A program made the position numbers and the translations under genes. From assembly GCA_018608725.1 (NCBI GenBank), contig JABAZA010000018.1, positions 1-64,000 of the forward strand: 64,000 nt of DNA. Direction: 5' to 3'. The DNA comes from Flavobacteriaceae bacterium (GTDB taxonomy: Bacteria; Bacteroidota; Bacteroidia; Flavobacteriales; Flavobacteriaceae). The notes under the pieces are model-generated. The model saw only the letters and a program-made list of their open reading frames with translations. It was not told the DNA's origin and searched no databases. Shown one piece after another: positions 40,811-50,542 of this stretch (within the stretch, counting starts at the first letter, position 1; every line of letters begins with the position of its first letter).

Positions 40811-41872
40811 TTATGCTTTTCGTTCTAATTCACTCATTACTTCTACTAAGGTTGCAACACTTTCTAAGGTCAATGCATTGTACATAGAGGCTCTATAACC
40901 ACCAACACTTCTGTGTCCATTTAATCCATTAATTCCTGCTTCTTTCCACATAGAATCAAAAGTATCTTTTAGATTATCATCAGTAAGAGAAAAAGTGGCA
41001 TTCATTGAAGAACGGTCTTCAGTGGCTGCAAAACCTTTAAACAAAGGATTCAAATCAATCTCAGAATACATCAATCGTGCTTTTTTGAAGTTTTCCTTTT
41101 CGATAGCTTCAATTCCACCAAGACTTTTAAGCCATTCAAGAGTGAGCATAGAAGTATATACCGCAAAAACAGGAGGTGTGTTAAACATACTATCTTTATC
41201 AACGTGAACTTTGTAATTCATCATTGATGGGATTTTTCTTGTTACTTTTCCAAGGATATCTTCTTTAACAACAACTAGGGTGGTTCCTGCAGGTCCCATA
41301 TTTTTTTGAGCCCCAGCATAAATCAAACCAAACTTCGAAAAGTCAAGGGAACGAGAAAATATATCGCTACTCATATCACATACTAAAGGAACATCAATGT
41401 TTGGAAATTCTTTTAGTTGTGTACCAAAAATCGTATTGTTAGAGGTACAGTGAAAGTAATCAACATCCGTAGGTATTTTGTACCCTTTTGGAATGTAATT
41501 AAAATTAGCATCTTTAGAAGATCCTACTTCGAGTATTTCACCATAAATTTTTGCTTCTTTGATGGCTTTATCACTCCAAGTGCCAGTGTTAAGATATGCC
41601 GCACGATTTTCTAATAAATTAAGCGCAACTGCTAAAAACTGAGAACTAGCACCTCCTTGAAGAAACAAAGCTTTGTAGCCTTTACCCTCTAAACCTAATA
41701 ACTCAAGTGCTAATGCACTCGCATGTTCCATCACATCAATAAATGCTTTACTGCGGTGAGATATTTCGATTAATGAGAGACCATCATCAAAATTTAAGAC
41801 TGCTTGTGCCGATTTTTCTAAAACTTCTTGTGGGAGGACACAGGGTCCAGCGCTAAAATTGTGTTTTTTCAT
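40811..41872 (-). CDS. serC: Phosphoserine aminotransferase
   Basis: A 353-residue class V aminotransferase starting KKHNFSAGPCVLP, the signature of SerC. The PLP lysine is Lys190 in YAGAQKNMGPAG. The C-terminal HRSVGGYRASMYNAL stretch that binds substrate is conserved. It transaminates 3-phosphohydroxypyruvate with glutamate to phosphoserine and may also act in pyridoxal phosphate synthesis. It is the first gene of the serC-serA operon, 105 bp downstream of the acyl-CoA reductase gene. A TTAATTTG box-like sequence, one mismatch from TAnnTTTG, lies upstream on the reverse strand near 41911. Confidence 0.96.
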   Translation of the reverse strand: MKKHNFSAGPCVLPQEVLEKSAQAVLNFDDGLSLIEISHRSKAFIDVMEHASALALELLGLEGKGYKALFLQGGASSQFLAVALNLLENRAAYLNTGTWSDKAIKEAKIYGEILEVGSSKDANFNYIPKGYKIPTDVDYFHCTSNNTIFGTQLKEFPNIDVPLVCDMSSDIFSRSLDFSKFGLIYAGAQKNMGPAGTTLVVVKEDILGKVTRKIPSMMNYKVHVDKDSMFNTPPVFAVYTSMLTLEWLKSLGGIEAIEKENFKKARLMYSEIDLNPLFKGFAATEDRSSMNATFSLTDDNLKDTFDSMWKEAGINGLNGHRSVGGYRASMYNALTLESVATLVEVMSELERKA

Positions 41873-41977
41873 TTGAATTATATTGAGTAATCGTGTTTCA
41901 AATTAATGTTAATTTTTTCAAGCTGTAAAGGTCTGAATTATTAAAAGATAATTATATATGAAAATGCTAATATTATG

Positions 41978-43039
41978 TTATATTTTTAATAAAAAATCAA
42001 CAGTATCAACGCCATCCGCATAATCTTCTAATTTTGGGGTTTGTGTGCTTCCGAAAGGAAGGTGCTCATCAGACAACTGATTTGATACAATGCATTGTAT
42101 TTTAGAGCTATCCTGGTTTAGTTTTTCCGATAGGGATTCAAGACTGTCGTAATGCTCGTAAAAGAGTGTTGCAATAGGGGATGCGTAGCTTTCATCTTCT
42201 TTGATCATTAGAAATCCATTTTCAAGCATTTTAAATTCACTCATTAAATAGACTGCTTTATTATAATCGTAATTGTTGGCATATTTAGCGCCATTTATGA
42301 TAGGATTCCAGTGGTACATTGCTTCAAAAAAGGCGTCAAAGTTATAGTCATTCGGCACAAATAGCTTTGACACACTACGGCATCCCAATCCATAATATTG
42401 AAAAATATCATTGGAAAGTTTTAATAGATCTTCTTTCGTTTCATCGCCCGTTAAGATGGCTAAAGAATTCCTATTTTTTCTAATAATAGAAGGTTTGTCT
42501 TTAAAATAATATTCAAAATAACGTGCAGTATTGTCACTTCCTGTGGCAATAACGGCATCAAACCCTTCCAGTTTTTGTTCTAAAAACAAAACTCTGCCTT
42601 TAAGTTCTGGAGCTACTTTAGTTAAGTAGAGAGTTAAAAAGGGTAGAAGGTGTTTGTCATTGGAAGATTGTTTGACGATAATTTCATGATTACAAATCAA
42701 CGCACATAAAAAATCATGAAACCCAACCATAGGAATATTCCCTGCCATGATTATGGCAATCTTTTTTTGAGAAACGGTTTCAATCGGGTAGTTAGTAATC
42801 CAATTGGTTAGTTTTTCGGTAGTCAGTAGTTTTGCCCAACTTTCCAGAGCAAATAAAATATTTTTTTCAGAAAACCACCCATTGTGTTCTTCGGATAGCT
42901 TTATTTGATGCTTAAATCCATCAAAAAATAAATCATTAAAAAGAACAGATTCATCTTTTTCTATTGATTTTGTAGTGAATTGACTTAAAAAATGCCCTAA
43001 TTCACTTATTGCTTTAATTGTATTTGTTTTGTGATCCAT
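41978..43039 (-). CDS. LuxC-like acyl-CoA reductase
   Basis: A 353-residue protein of the LuxC acyl-CoA reductase family, related to aldehyde dehydrogenases. Visible features are AIIMAGNIPMVGFHDFLCALI (about 98-118), VIATGSDNTARYFEYYF and GLGCRSVSKLFVP, which contains the nucleophilic Cys region. In bioluminescent bacteria LuxC reduces fatty acyl groups to aldehydes. No luxA, luxB, luxD or luxE is present, and flavobacteria widely carry this gene, so it probably acts in another lipid or aldehyde pathway. It is divergent from the ferredoxin gene (71 bp), a possible electron donor or simply a synteny partner. Confidence 0.85.
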   Translation of the reverse strand: MDHKTNTIKAISELGHFLSQFTTKSIEKDESVLFNDLFFDGFKHQIKLSEEHNGWFSEKNILFALESWAKLLTTEKLTNWITNYPIETVSQKKIAIIMAGNIPMVGFHDFLCALICNHEIIVKQSSNDKHLLPFLTLYLTKVAPELKGRVLFLEQKLEGFDAVIATGSDNTARYFEYYFKDKPSIIRKNRNSLAILTGDETKEDLLKLSNDIFQYYGLGCRSVSKLFVPNDYNFDAFFEAMYHWNPIINGAKYANNYDYNKAVYLMSEFKMLENGFLMIKEDESYASPIATLFYEHYDSLESLSEKLNQDSSKIQCIVSNQLSDEHLPFGSTQTPKLEDYADGVDTVDFLLKI

Positions 43040-43041
43040 TA

Positions 43042-43073
43042 TTTGTTTAACCGCATTTTTGGAGTTATTTTTG
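43042..43073 (+). promoter_or_regulatory. Promoter of the ferredoxin gene
   Basis: TTTG at 43042-43045 and TATTTTTG at 43066-43073 match both parts of the Bacteroidota promoter consensus (TTTG, then about 19-20 bp, then TAnnTTTG) with a 20-bp spacer. The predicted start is about 30 nt upstream of the ATG at 43111. It is the best two-part match I found in the window. Confidence 0.7.
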
Positions 43074-43110
43074 CATGCAAATTTAAGTAATATATACTCA
43101 AAATACAGCT

Positions 43111-43461
43111 ATGGCGATTATTATAACTGACGAATGTATCAATTGTGGGGCTTGCGAGCCCGAATGCCCTAATACAGCGATTTATGAAGGTGCTGACGAT
43201 TGGCGATATAAAGATGGAACCAGTCTTGAAGGGGATTTGGTTTTAACAGACGGAAAAAAAGTGAATGCAGATGCCGCTCAAACTCCTATAAGCGACGAAC
43301 TTTATTATATTGTACCCGATAAGTGCACCGAGTGTGTTGGTTTTCATGAAGAGCCTCAGTGTGCGGCTGTATGTCCTGTGGACTGTTGTGTTCCTGATGA
43401 AAATAATGTAGAAAGTGAAGAAGTGTTGTTGGGAAAACAACGCTTTATGCATCCTGAATAA
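43111..43461 (+). CDS. 2x[4Fe-4S] ferredoxin (dicluster, extended loop)
   Basis: A 116-residue ferredoxin. The first cluster motif CINCGACEPEC gives Cys9, 12, 15 and 19. After a long insert the second motif CTECVGFHEEPQCAAVCPVDC supplies Cys72, 75, 84 and 88, with an 8-residue stretch between the second and third Cys, as in the Alvin type of ferredoxin. These carry low-potential electrons in the cytosol. The partner is unknown. It has a strong predicted promoter and is divergent from the acyl-CoA reductase gene. It ends 153 bp before ychF. Confidence 0.95.
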   Translation: MAIIITDECINCGACEPECPNTAIYEGADDWRYKDGTSLEGDLVLTDGKKVNADAAQTPISDELYYIVPDKCTECVGFHEEPQCAAVCPVDCCVPDENNVESEEVLLGKQRFMHPE

Positions 43462-43521
43462 TTAGAATTATTTTATATAAAATGTCTTCCTGAGCGCAAT
43501 TTAATTGTTGAATTAAATAAT

Positions 43522-43529
43522 TACATTTG
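43522..43529 (+). promoter_or_regulatory. Candidate -7 box of ychF with upstream AT hairpin
   Basis: TACATTTG matches TAnnTTTG exactly, 85 bases upstream of the ychF ATG, implying an unusually long leader of about 80 nt. An 8-bp inverted repeat (ATTTAATT-N4-AATTAAAT, 43499-43518) ends 3 bp before it. Confidence 0.4.
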
Positions 43530-43614
43530 CAGTCAAATTTTTAGACATGAAACGCCCATGCTGAAATTAGTATCACTCAAGAAAATGACTTTTTAAAATA
43601 ATATATTCATACAC

Positions 43615-44709
43615 ATGAAAGCAGGTATTGTTGGATTGCCAAACGTCGGAAAATCGACCCTTTTTAATTGTTTATCAAACGCCAAAGCACAAAGTGCTAA
43701 TTTCCCATTCTGTACTATTGAACCAAACATTGGTGTGGTTAATGTGCCAGACCCACGTTTGTCTAAACTTGAGGAGTTGGTAGGTCCAGAAAAAGTGATT
43801 CCTGCAACGGTAGAAATTGTAGATATAGCGGGTCTTGTAAAAGGTGCTAGTAAAGGAGAGGGATTAGGAAATCAATTCCTTGGAAATATTCGCGAAACAG
43901 ATGCCATTCTTCATGTACTGCGTTGTTTTGACGACACGAATATTATTCATGTTGACGGAACAGTCGATCCAATTAGAGATAAAGAAACCATTGATATGGA
44001 GCTTCAATTGAAAGATTTGGAAACCACAGAGAAAAAGCTCGAAAAAGTAAAACGTGCTTCTCGAACAGGTAATAAAGAGGCGCAAAAAGAAGAAGTAATC
44101 TTAACAAAAATTAAAGAAAGTTTAGAGGCTGGAATTTCTGTTAGAGCTCTTGAGTTCTCTGAAGATGATTATTTGGAATTTGTAAAACCACTTCAATTTA
44201 TTTCAGACAAGCCAGTTTTGTATGTATGTAATGTTGATGAAGCATCGGCAGTCACTGGGAATGCCTATGTCGATTTGGTCAAAGCAAATGTAGCTAATGA
44301 AAATGCAGAAGTATTGGTACTTGCGGTTGGAACAGAAGCAGATATTAATGAATTGGACGATTATGAAGAACGCCAACTATTTCTTCAGGATATTGGACTG
44401 GAAGAACCAGGTTCAGCAAAACTGATTCGTTCGGCCTATAAATTGTTAACATTGCAAACGTATTTTACGGCGGGTGTTAAGGAAGTTCGTGCATGGACCA
44501 TCACTATAGGTAGCTCTGCACCACAAGCTGCAGGAGTGATTCATACCGATTTTGAAAAAGGATTTATACGTGCAGAAGTGATTGCATATGAAGATTTTGA
44601 AAATTACGGCTCCGAAGCAAAAGTAAAAGAAGCAGGAAAAATGCGTGTGGAAGGTAAAAACTACACTGTAAAAGACGGGGATGTCATGCATTTTCTCTTT
44701 AATGTATAA
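43615..44709 (+). CDS. ychF: Redox-regulated ATPase YchF (OLA1 family)
   Basis: A 364-residue member of the universal YchF/OLA1 Obg-like family. P-loop GLPNVGKST is at 7-15, DIAGLVKGASKGEGLGN is the G3/switch region, and the base-specificity motif is CNVDEAS (NVDE) rather than NKxD, the change that makes YchF prefer ATP. The C-terminal TGS domain is present (about 280-364, LQTYFTAGVKEVRAWTI, DVMHFLFNV). It binds ribosomes and acts in stress responses, with a regulatory role rather than a known essential reaction. A clear hairpin terminator follows. Confidence 0.97.
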   Translation: MKAGIVGLPNVGKSTLFNCLSNAKAQSANFPFCTIEPNIGVVNVPDPRLSKLEELVGPEKVIPATVEIVDIAGLVKGASKGEGLGNQFLGNIRETDAILHVLRCFDDTNIIHVDGTVDPIRDKETIDMELQLKDLETTEKKLEKVKRASRTGNKEAQKEEVILTKIKESLEAGISVRALEFSEDDYLEFVKPLQFISDKPVLYVCNVDEASAVTGNAYVDLVKANVANENAEVLVLAVGTEADINELDDYEERQLFLQDIGLEEPGSAKLIRSAYKLLTLQTYFTAGVKEVRAWTITIGSSAPQAAGVIHTDFEKGFIRAEVIAYEDFENYGSEAKVKEAGKMRVEGKNYTVKDGDVMHFLFNV

Positions 44710-44732
44710 GAAAACAAATTACTAATAAATTG

Positions 44733-44767
44733 AAAGCCAATGTTCTCAACAGCATTGGCTTTTTTTT
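44733..44767 (+). terminator. Rho-independent terminator after ychF
   Basis: A 10-bp perfect stem (AAAGCCAATG / CATTGGCTTT) with a 10-base loop runs directly into an uninterrupted run of eight T bases. It lies 24 bp after the ychF stop. This is the clearest intrinsic terminator in the window. Confidence 0.92.
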
Positions 44768-44791
44768 GTTAATTAATTTGTGTTTTAAAGG

Positions 44792-44822
44792 TTTCATTTT
44801 TTATACTGATGTACTATATTAG
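44792..44822 (+). promoter_or_regulatory. Candidate promoter of parE-parC
   Basis: TTTC (44792-44795) and TATATTAG (44815-44822) are separated by 19 bp. The -7 part has one mismatch to TAnnTTTG. It ends 21 bases before the ATG and lies just after the ychF terminator, where a promoter is needed. Confidence 0.4.
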
Positions 44823-44843
44823 CGTCCTGTCAGGAAACACCTT

Positions 44844-46703
44844 ATGACTCAGAAATCAGACTACACAGAAGATAATATTAGATCCCTTGATTGGAAGGAG
44901 CATATTCGTATGCGTCCTGGAATGTATATTGGAAAGCTTGGAGATGGCTCTTCAGCCGATGATGGTATTTATATTTTATTGAAAGAGGTTTTAGACAACT
45001 CCATTGACGAATTTGTCATGGGAGCTGGTAAAACTATTGAGATTTCTATTCAAGGTAATAAAGTCATTGTTCGTGATTTTGGTCGAGGGATTCCTTTAGG
45101 TAAAGTTGTCGATGTTGTTTCTAAAATGAACACGGGTGGTAAATACGATTCTCGTGCTTTCAAAAAGTCTGTTGGACTTAATGGAGTTGGAACAAAAGCC
45201 GTGAATGCATTGTCCTCTTTTTTTAGAGTAGAATCGACCCGTGACGGGAAATCGGCTTCCGCTGAATTTGCTTCTGGAGTTTTAAATAATCAAGATTTAT
45301 TAGAAGACACTTCTAGACGTAAAGGAACAAAAGTATCCTTTGTGCCTGATGAAATCATATTTAAAAATTACAAGTACCGAAATGAATATGTGGCACGTAT
45401 GCTTAAAAACTACGTGTATCTAAACCCGGGATTGACCATATTATTTAATGGTGAAAAATTTTTCAGTGAAAATGGATTAAAAGATTTATTAGAAGATAAT
45501 ACCAATGCTTCCGATATGACTTATCCAATTATTCACCTGAAATCCCAAGACATTGAAGTTGCTATTACACACAGTAAAACACAATACAGTGAGGAGTACC
45601 ACTCCTTTGTAAACGGTCAAAACACAACTCAAGGAGGAACACATTTAGCAGCATTTAGAGAAGCATTTGTAAGAACGATCAGAGAGTTTTATGGTAAAAA
45701 CTACGAAGCTTCTGATATTAGAAAATCGATTATATCCGCCATTGCTATTAAAGTAATGGAACCTGTTTTTGAGAGTCAAACAAAAACTAAATTAGGATCG
45801 ACGGACATGGGTGGTGGTTTGCCAACAGTTCGAACCTTTATCAATGATTTTTTAAAAACACAGTTAGATAACTTTCTACATAAAAATCCGGATACCGCTG
45901 AAGCTATTCAGCGTAAGATTTTACAAGCGGAACGCGAGCGTAAAGAATTGTCTGGAATCCGTAAAATTGCAAGAGATCGTGCTAAAAAATCGAGTTTACA
46001 CAATAAGAAACTAAGAGATTGTCGGGTGCATTTTGGGGACATTAAGAATGGACGTAATTTAGAATCTACGTTATTTATTACCGAGGGAGATTCAGCATCT
46101 GGTAGCATCACCAAATCAAGAGATGTCAATACTCAAGCCGTATTTAGTCTAAAAGGTAAACCCTTAAATTGTTATGGGCTTACAAAGAAAATTGTGTATG
46201 AAAATGAAGAATTTAATCTGTTACAAGCCGCATTAAACATTGAAGAATCGATTGAAGATTTACGTTACAATAATATTGTCATTGCAACAGATGCCGATGT
46301 CGATGGGATGCACATTCGATTATTATTGATCACATTTTTCCTTCAATTTTTCCCAGAAATTATTAAAGAAGGTCACTTATATATATTACAAACACCCTTG
46401 TTTAGAGTGCGTAATAAAAAAGAAACGGTTTATTGTTATTCTGAGCAAGAGCGAAAAGATGCGATATTAAAATTAAAACCAAAACCTGAAATCACTCGAT
46501 TTAAGGGATTAGGGGAGATTTCTCCGAATGAATTTAAATATTTTATAGGGGAAGACATCCGATTGGATCCTGTGATGTTAGATTCCGATATGACAATTGA
46601 TTCCTTACTTCAATTTTATATGGGTAAAAATACACCAGACCGTCAAAAATTCATTATTGAAAATCTAAAAGTTGAACTTGATATTATCGAAGAAGAGATA
46701 TGA
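44844..46703 (+). CDS. parE: DNA topoisomerase IV subunit B
   Basis: A 619-residue type IIA topoisomerase ATPase subunit. The GHKL ATPase domain has [18 protein letters not shown]-type [21 protein letters not shown] and [15 protein letters not shown]. The TOPRIM domain shows [14 protein letters not shown] and [12 protein letters not shown], with [13 protein letters not shown] at the end. The QAGK-type region of ParE/GyrB is shortened. Assignment to ParE rather than GyrB rests on adjacency to parC and the absence of the GyrB insert. It decatenates daughter chromosomes with ParC. Its stop overlaps the parC start by 4 bp (ATGA). Confidence 0.95.
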   Translation: MTQKSDYTEDNIRSLDWKEHIRMRPGMYIGKLGDGSSADDGIYILLKEVLDNSIDEFVMGAGKTIEISIQGNKVIVRDFGRGIPLGKVVDVVSKMNTGGKYDSRAFKKSVGLNGVGTKAVNALSSFFRVESTRDGKSASAEFASGVLNNQDLLEDTSRRKGTKVSFVPDEIIFKNYKYRNEYVARMLKNYVYLNPGLTILFNGEKFFSENGLKDLLEDNTNASDMTYPIIHLKSQDIEVAITHSKTQYSEEYHSFVNGQNTTQGGTHLAAFREAFVRTIREFYGKNYEASDIRKSIISAIAIKVMEPVFESQTKTKLGSTDMGGGLPTVRTFINDFLKTQLDNFLHKNPDTAEAIQRKILQAERERKELSGIRKIARDRAKKSSLHNKKLRDCRVHFGDIKNGRNLESTLFITEGDSASGSITKSRDVNTQAVFSLKGKPLNCYGLTKKIVYENEEFNLLQAALNIEESIEDLRYNNIVIATDADVDGMHIRLLLITFFLQFFPEIIKEGHLYILQTPLFRVRNKKETVYCYSEQERKDAILKLKPKPEITRFKGLGEISPNEFKYFIGEDIRLDPVMLDSDMTIDSLLQFYMGKNTPDRQKFIIENLKVELDIIEEEI

Positions 46704-49393
46704 TAGAAGAAAACGACGATATCACAAATGATAACATAGAAAATCAGGAAACAATTACCCGAGTTACGGGGATGTTTAAAGATTGGTTTTTAGATTATGC
46801 GTCCTACGTTATTTTGGAACGTGCTGTTCCTGCTATTGAAGATGGGTTTAAACCTGTTCAGCGTCGTATTTTACATTCAATGAAAGATTTGGATGATGGA
46901 CGTTATAACAAAGTAGCTAATATTGTGGGGCACACCATGCAGTACCATCCACACGGAGATGCAAGTATTGCTGATGCAATGGTACAAATTGGTCAAAAAG
47001 ATTTACTCATTGACACGCAAGGTAACTGGGGAAATGTACTTACAGGCGATAGGGCAGCAGCTTCAAGATATATTGAGGCACGCCTCTCTAAATTTGCTTT
47101 AGACGTCGTTTTTAATCCCAAAATTACAGAATGGCAAGCATCCTATGATGGGCGTCGCAAAGAGCCTATCAACCTTCCTGTAATGTTTCCATTATTATTA
47201 GCACAAGGAGCAGAAGGAATTGCTGTTGGACTGTCCACAAAAGTATTACCTCATAATTTCATTGAACTTATTGAGGGGTCTATAAAACATCTTCAAGGAA
47301 AACGATTCACTATCCTTCCAGATTTTGCAACAGGTGGTGTTGCAGATTTTAGTAATTATAACGATGGATTGCGAGGCGGTAAAGTGCGTTGTAGAGCAAA
47401 AATCTCACAACTCAATAAAAACACCTTAGTCATTTCTGAAGTGCCTTATGGGACTACAACCTCTTCATTGATTGATTCTATTCTAAAAGCTAATGAGAAA
47501 AGTAAAATTAGAATCAAAAAAATTGAAGACAATACCGCTGCAGAAGTTGAAATTTTAGTGCACTTACCTGCAGGAATTTCACCCGATAAGACCATTGACG
47601 CATTGTTTGCGTTTACTTCTTGTGAAACCTCTATTTCTCCATTAGGATGTGTTATTGAGGATAACAAACCCCTGTTTATTGGTGTGACCGAAATGTTGAA
47701 ACGTTCTACAGATCATACGGTAGAATTATTAAAACAAGAATTAGAAATTAAATTAGGGGAGTTTGAAGAGCAATGGCATTTTGCATCTTTGGAACGCATT
47801 TTTATAGAAAACAGAATATACCGTGACATTGAAGAAGAAGAAACCTGGCCAGGAGTTATCAATGCAATTGACAAAGGGCTTCAGCCACACATCAAACATT
47901 TAAAACGTTCGATTACAGAAGAAGATATCACTCGATTGACAGAAATTCGAATTAAAAGAATATCTAAGTTTGATATTGATAAAGCCCAGCAAAAAATTGA
48001 TGCTTTAGAAGATCAAATTGCAGAAACAAAAGGATTTTTAGCAAATCTAATTACTTATGCGATTGATTATTTTAAACGCTTAAAATCAGATTACGGCATA
48101 GGGAAAGAACGTAAAACAGAAATAAAAATCTTTGGAGATGTAGATGCAACCAAAGTCATTATTAGAAACACAAAACTCTATGTCAATCGAGAAGAAGGAT
48201 TTGTAGGTACAGGTCTCAAACGTGACGAATACGTTTGTGATTGTAGTGATATTGATGATGTGATCGTATTTACTAAAGATGGTAAATTGATGATTACAAA
48301 AGTAGATAGCAAAACTTTTATTGGAAAGGGGATTATTCATGTTGCTGTTTTCAAGAAAAAAGACAAACGTACCATCTATAATATGATTTATAAAGATGGT
48401 AAAGGAGGGGCATCCTACATCAAACGTTTTGCAGTCTCAGGAGTAACTCGAGATAAAGAATATGATTTAACCAATGGAAAACCGAATTCTAATGTCTTGT
48501 ATTTTTCTGCCAACCCAAATGGTGAAGGTGAAGTTGTAACTGTTTTATTACGACAAGTTGGAAGTATTAAAAAATTAAAATGGGATATCGATTTTGCTGA
48601 TATCATTATAAAAGGACGGGTTTCTAAAGGAAATATAGTAACCAAACATGCTATTAAACGCATTGAGCTAAAGGAAAAAGGGGTTAGTACATTAAAGCCT
48701 AGAAAAATTTGGTTTGATGACACTATTCAACGTTTGAATGTTGATGGTCGTGGAGAATTAATAGGTGAGTTTAGGGGTGAGGATCGTATTTTAGTCGTTA
48801 CACAGTCTGGAATTGCTAAGACGATTATACCCGAAATCACAGCCCATTTTGAGGAAGATATGATCGTTTTAGAAAAATGGGTTCCAAGCAAACCAATATC
48901 TGCTATTTACTTCGATGGTCAGAAGGGAAAACATTATGTAAAGCGATTTTTAATAGAAAATGAAAACAGAGAAGATATGTTTATTTCCGAGCATCCTTCA
49001 AGTTTATTAGAAATTGTTTCTACTGATTGGCGTCCCGTCGCAAAAATAGCATTTGCCAAAGAAAGAGGTAAAGAACGTCGTGAAGATCAAATCATAGATT
49101 TTGAGCAATTTATTAGTGTCAAAGGAATTTCTGCTTTAGGAAACCAATTAACGAGGTTTAAAGTCAATCAAATTGACTTGATGGAGTCGTTACCATATAC
49201 ACAACCCGAAGAAACTCCTGCTGATGAAATAGATGTAGTTGCTGAAGAAATTGTAGGCGAAACAAGTGAGACTTCACAAGAAAATTTGAAAGCAATTTCA
49301 GAATCTTCACCGACTGAAAACAACGCTAATAATACTCCAAAAGATACAGAGTCAGAAAGCACAAATGACGAAGGTCAAACAACCTTATTCTAG
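46700..49393 (+). CDS. parC: DNA topoisomerase IV subunit A
   Basis: An 897-residue subunit. The N-terminal breakage-reunion domain contains [20 protein letters not shown], the DNA-gripping [13 protein letters not shown] and the catalytic Tyr region [11 protein letters not shown] (Tyr near 124). A coiled coil (about 430-470) and a variant C-terminal beta-pinwheel follow, then an acidic, low-complexity tail of about 60 residues ([10 protein letters not shown]...) ending in GQTTLF. The canonical GyrA-box is not evident, in keeping with ParC. It is translationally coupled to parE (4-bp overlap). Its last nine bases overlap the stop of the convergent lipoprotein gene. Confidence 0.95.
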   Translation: MIEENDDITNDNIENQETITRVTGMFKDWFLDYASYVILERAVPAIEDGFKPVQRRILHSMKDLDDGRYNKVANIVGHTMQYHPHGDASIADAMVQIGQKDLLIDTQGNWGNVLTGDRAAASRYIEARLSKFALDVVFNPKITEWQASYDGRRKEPINLPVMFPLLLAQGAEGIAVGLSTKVLPHNFIELIEGSIKHLQGKRFTILPDFATGGVADFSNYNDGLRGGKVRCRAKISQLNKNTLVISEVPYGTTTSSLIDSILKANEKSKIRIKKIEDNTAAEVEILVHLPAGISPDKTIDALFAFTSCETSISPLGCVIEDNKPLFIGVTEMLKRSTDHTVELLKQELEIKLGEFEEQWHFASLERIFIENRIYRDIEEEETWPGVINAIDKGLQPHIKHLKRSITEEDITRLTEIRIKRISKFDIDKAQQKIDALEDQIAETKGFLANLITYAIDYFKRLKSDYGIGKERKTEIKIFGDVDATKVIIRNTKLYVNREEGFVGTGLKRDEYVCDCSDIDDVIVFTKDGKLMITKVDSKTFIGKGIIHVAVFKKKDKRTIYNMIYKDGKGGASYIKRFAVSGVTRDKEYDLTNGKPNSNVLYFSANPNGEGEVVTVLLRQVGSIKKLKWDIDFADIIIKGRVSKGNIVTKHAIKRIELKEKGVSTLKPRKIWFDDTIQRLNVDGRGELIGEFRGEDRILVVTQSGIAKTIIPEITAHFEEDMIVLEKWVPSKPISAIYFDGQKGKHYVKRFLIENENREDMFISEHPSSLLEIVSTDWRPVAKIAFAKERGKERREDQIIDFEQFISVKGISALGNQLTRFKVNQIDLMESLPYTQPEETPADEIDVVAEEIVGETSETSQENLKAISESSPTENNANNTPKDTESESTNDEGQTTLF

Positions 49394-49762
49394 TTTAACT
49401 CGTTTAGCATCTCCTTTTTGTTTGTTGGTATCACCAACGTAACCATATTCAAACGTATAGCTATCTTTTGTTGTGCTTAGAATCTTAAGATGAATATCTT
49501 TTAGTTCTGCACGATTTTTAGGGTTAATTGTTTTGAAAACCATTTCACAATCGTTGATCCAACGTACTTTTGTTGAGTCTATTACTCCGTTAAAAGTTTC
49601 CACTTGTAGATCAGAAGTTCTAGAGAATGTTGACTTATATTCTTTCCCATCAATAGTGATTCTACTCTCGTAAGTTCCTGTTTTAAAGTTATTACAATTG
49701 CGTTCGACTTCATAACAACTGAATAAGGATAAGAAAACAGTGAACACTATTAAATATTTCAT
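49385..49762 (-). CDS. Small lipoprotein of unknown function
   Basis: A 125-residue exported protein. The signal peptide ends at the lipobox LSLFSC (Cys16), and a short CYEVERNCNNFKTG region follows. The rest is a predicted beta-rich domain (GTYESRITIDGKEYKSTFSR, DSTKVRWINDCEMVF), similar to small lipocalin-like proteins of Bacteroidota. No function can be assigned. I recall similar proteins being labelled topoisomerase IV in databases, which would be a neighbour-derived error: nothing here resembles a topoisomerase. It overlaps the 3' end of parC by 9 bp, convergently. Confidence 0.75.
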   Translation of the reverse strand: MKYLIVFTVFLSLFSCYEVERNCNNFKTGTYESRITIDGKEYKSTFSRTSDLQVETFNGVIDSTKVRWINDCEMVFKTINPKNRAELKDIHLKILSTTKDSYTFEYGYVGDTNKQKGDAKRVKLE

Positions 49763-49876
49763 TTTTTATATTTTAAAAGACCCATACAACATTCATTTAA
49801 ATCGTTTGTTTGGGATCAAGATTTACTAATGAATGTTTTGTTGTACAAACATACAAAAGGGATTTAGCAATATAAA

Positions 49877-50251
49877 TTATTTTGCTGTATTCGTCGAATA
49901 ATTTTTAAAACTCCCATCTCGGTAAAAGATCACGATGCGCTCAATAGAAGCGTCGTCAGTAGAAATGGCTGAAATAGGGTTTGAAACGTTTTGTGTAGGT
50001 TCAACCTTTGGGAGTGGGGCAGTGCTTTTAGGAAATTCACCAACTCCACTTAAAAGCCATAAAAGATCAATATCCGGAAAAGCGTTCACTACTTTGGTGA
50101 TAAACTCTAAGCTTGGTTTATTACGTCCACTGAGGATATGTGAAATACTGGAACGTTGAACTGTAATAACTTCAGCAAAAGCAGAAGCTGATAAACCATA
50201 ATAATCAAGGATTTTTTTGAGTCGAGTATTAAATTCTGTTGTGTCAATCAT
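49877..50251 (-). CDS. Xre-family helix-turn-helix transcriptional regulator
   Basis: A 124-residue protein. Residues 8-65 are a Cro/C1-type helix-turn-helix (LKKILDYYGLSASAFAEVI, VQRSSISHILSGRNKPSLEF, LLWLLSGVGEFP). A linker with Pro and Asn follows, then a short conserved-looking tail (SIERIVIFYRDGSFKNYS) that may bind a ligand or mediate dimerisation. Its promoter region carries two copies of a TTTACA-N2-TGTAAA-type palindrome, and the divergent M14 carboxypeptidase promoter carries three more. Autoregulation and control of the peptidase gene are therefore the natural inference. The regulator family is known; the signal it senses is not. Confidence 0.88.
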   Translation of the reverse strand: MIDTTEFNTRLKKILDYYGLSASAFAEVITVQRSSISHILSGRNKPSLEFITKVVNAFPDIDLLWLLSGVGEFPKSTAPLPKVEPTQNVSNPISAISTDDASIERIVIFYRDGSFKNYSTNTAK

Positions 50252-50253
50252 AG

Positions 50254-50292
50254 TTTACATTTGTAGCATTTAAGGGTGTTTACAAATGTAAT
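50254..50292. promoter_or_regulatory. Two operator-like palindromes upstream of the Xre gene
   Basis: Copies TTTACA-TT-TGTAGC (50254-50267) and TTTACA-AA-TGTAAT (50279-50292) are spaced 25 bp start to start. The reverse strand of the second contains TACATTTG, an exact TAnnTTTG -7 box 31 bases upstream of the Xre ATG. Operator and promoter elements therefore coincide. Confidence 0.7.
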
Positions 50293-50456
50293 ATATTGTT
50301 GTAAAATATACAAATAACAACGTATTATAACTAAATAATTTATAAACTAAAACTTTAATAAAACCCTTTAATATACTGATATATAGTATTTTATATATTA
50401 TTTAGTAAATTAATTAATTTAGCTTATTGAAAACAACGAATTGGAGTCTAAAATTG

Positions 50457-50528
50457 TACACATTTGTAAATTAAAACAACCTTTATTTTGTTTACAAATG
50501 TAAAAAGTATAATGTTTACATTTGTAAT
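50457..50528. promoter_or_regulatory. Three operator-like palindromes upstream of the M14 carboxypeptidase gene
   Basis: Copies TACACA-TT-TGTAAA (50457-50470), TTTACA-AA-TGTAAA (50491-50504, perfect 6-2-6) and TTTACA-TT-TGTAAT (50515-50528). The last contains TACATTTG (50517-50524), an exact -7 box 18 bases upstream of the ATG at 50543. The rest of this 282-bp divergent region is plain AT-rich sequence. Confidence 0.75.
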
Positions 50529-50542
50529 CTTAATTGTTATTT

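Noticed and set aside
41978-43039. Bioluminescence locus
   Set aside because: Only a LuxC-like reductase is present; luciferase, transferase and synthetase genes are absent.
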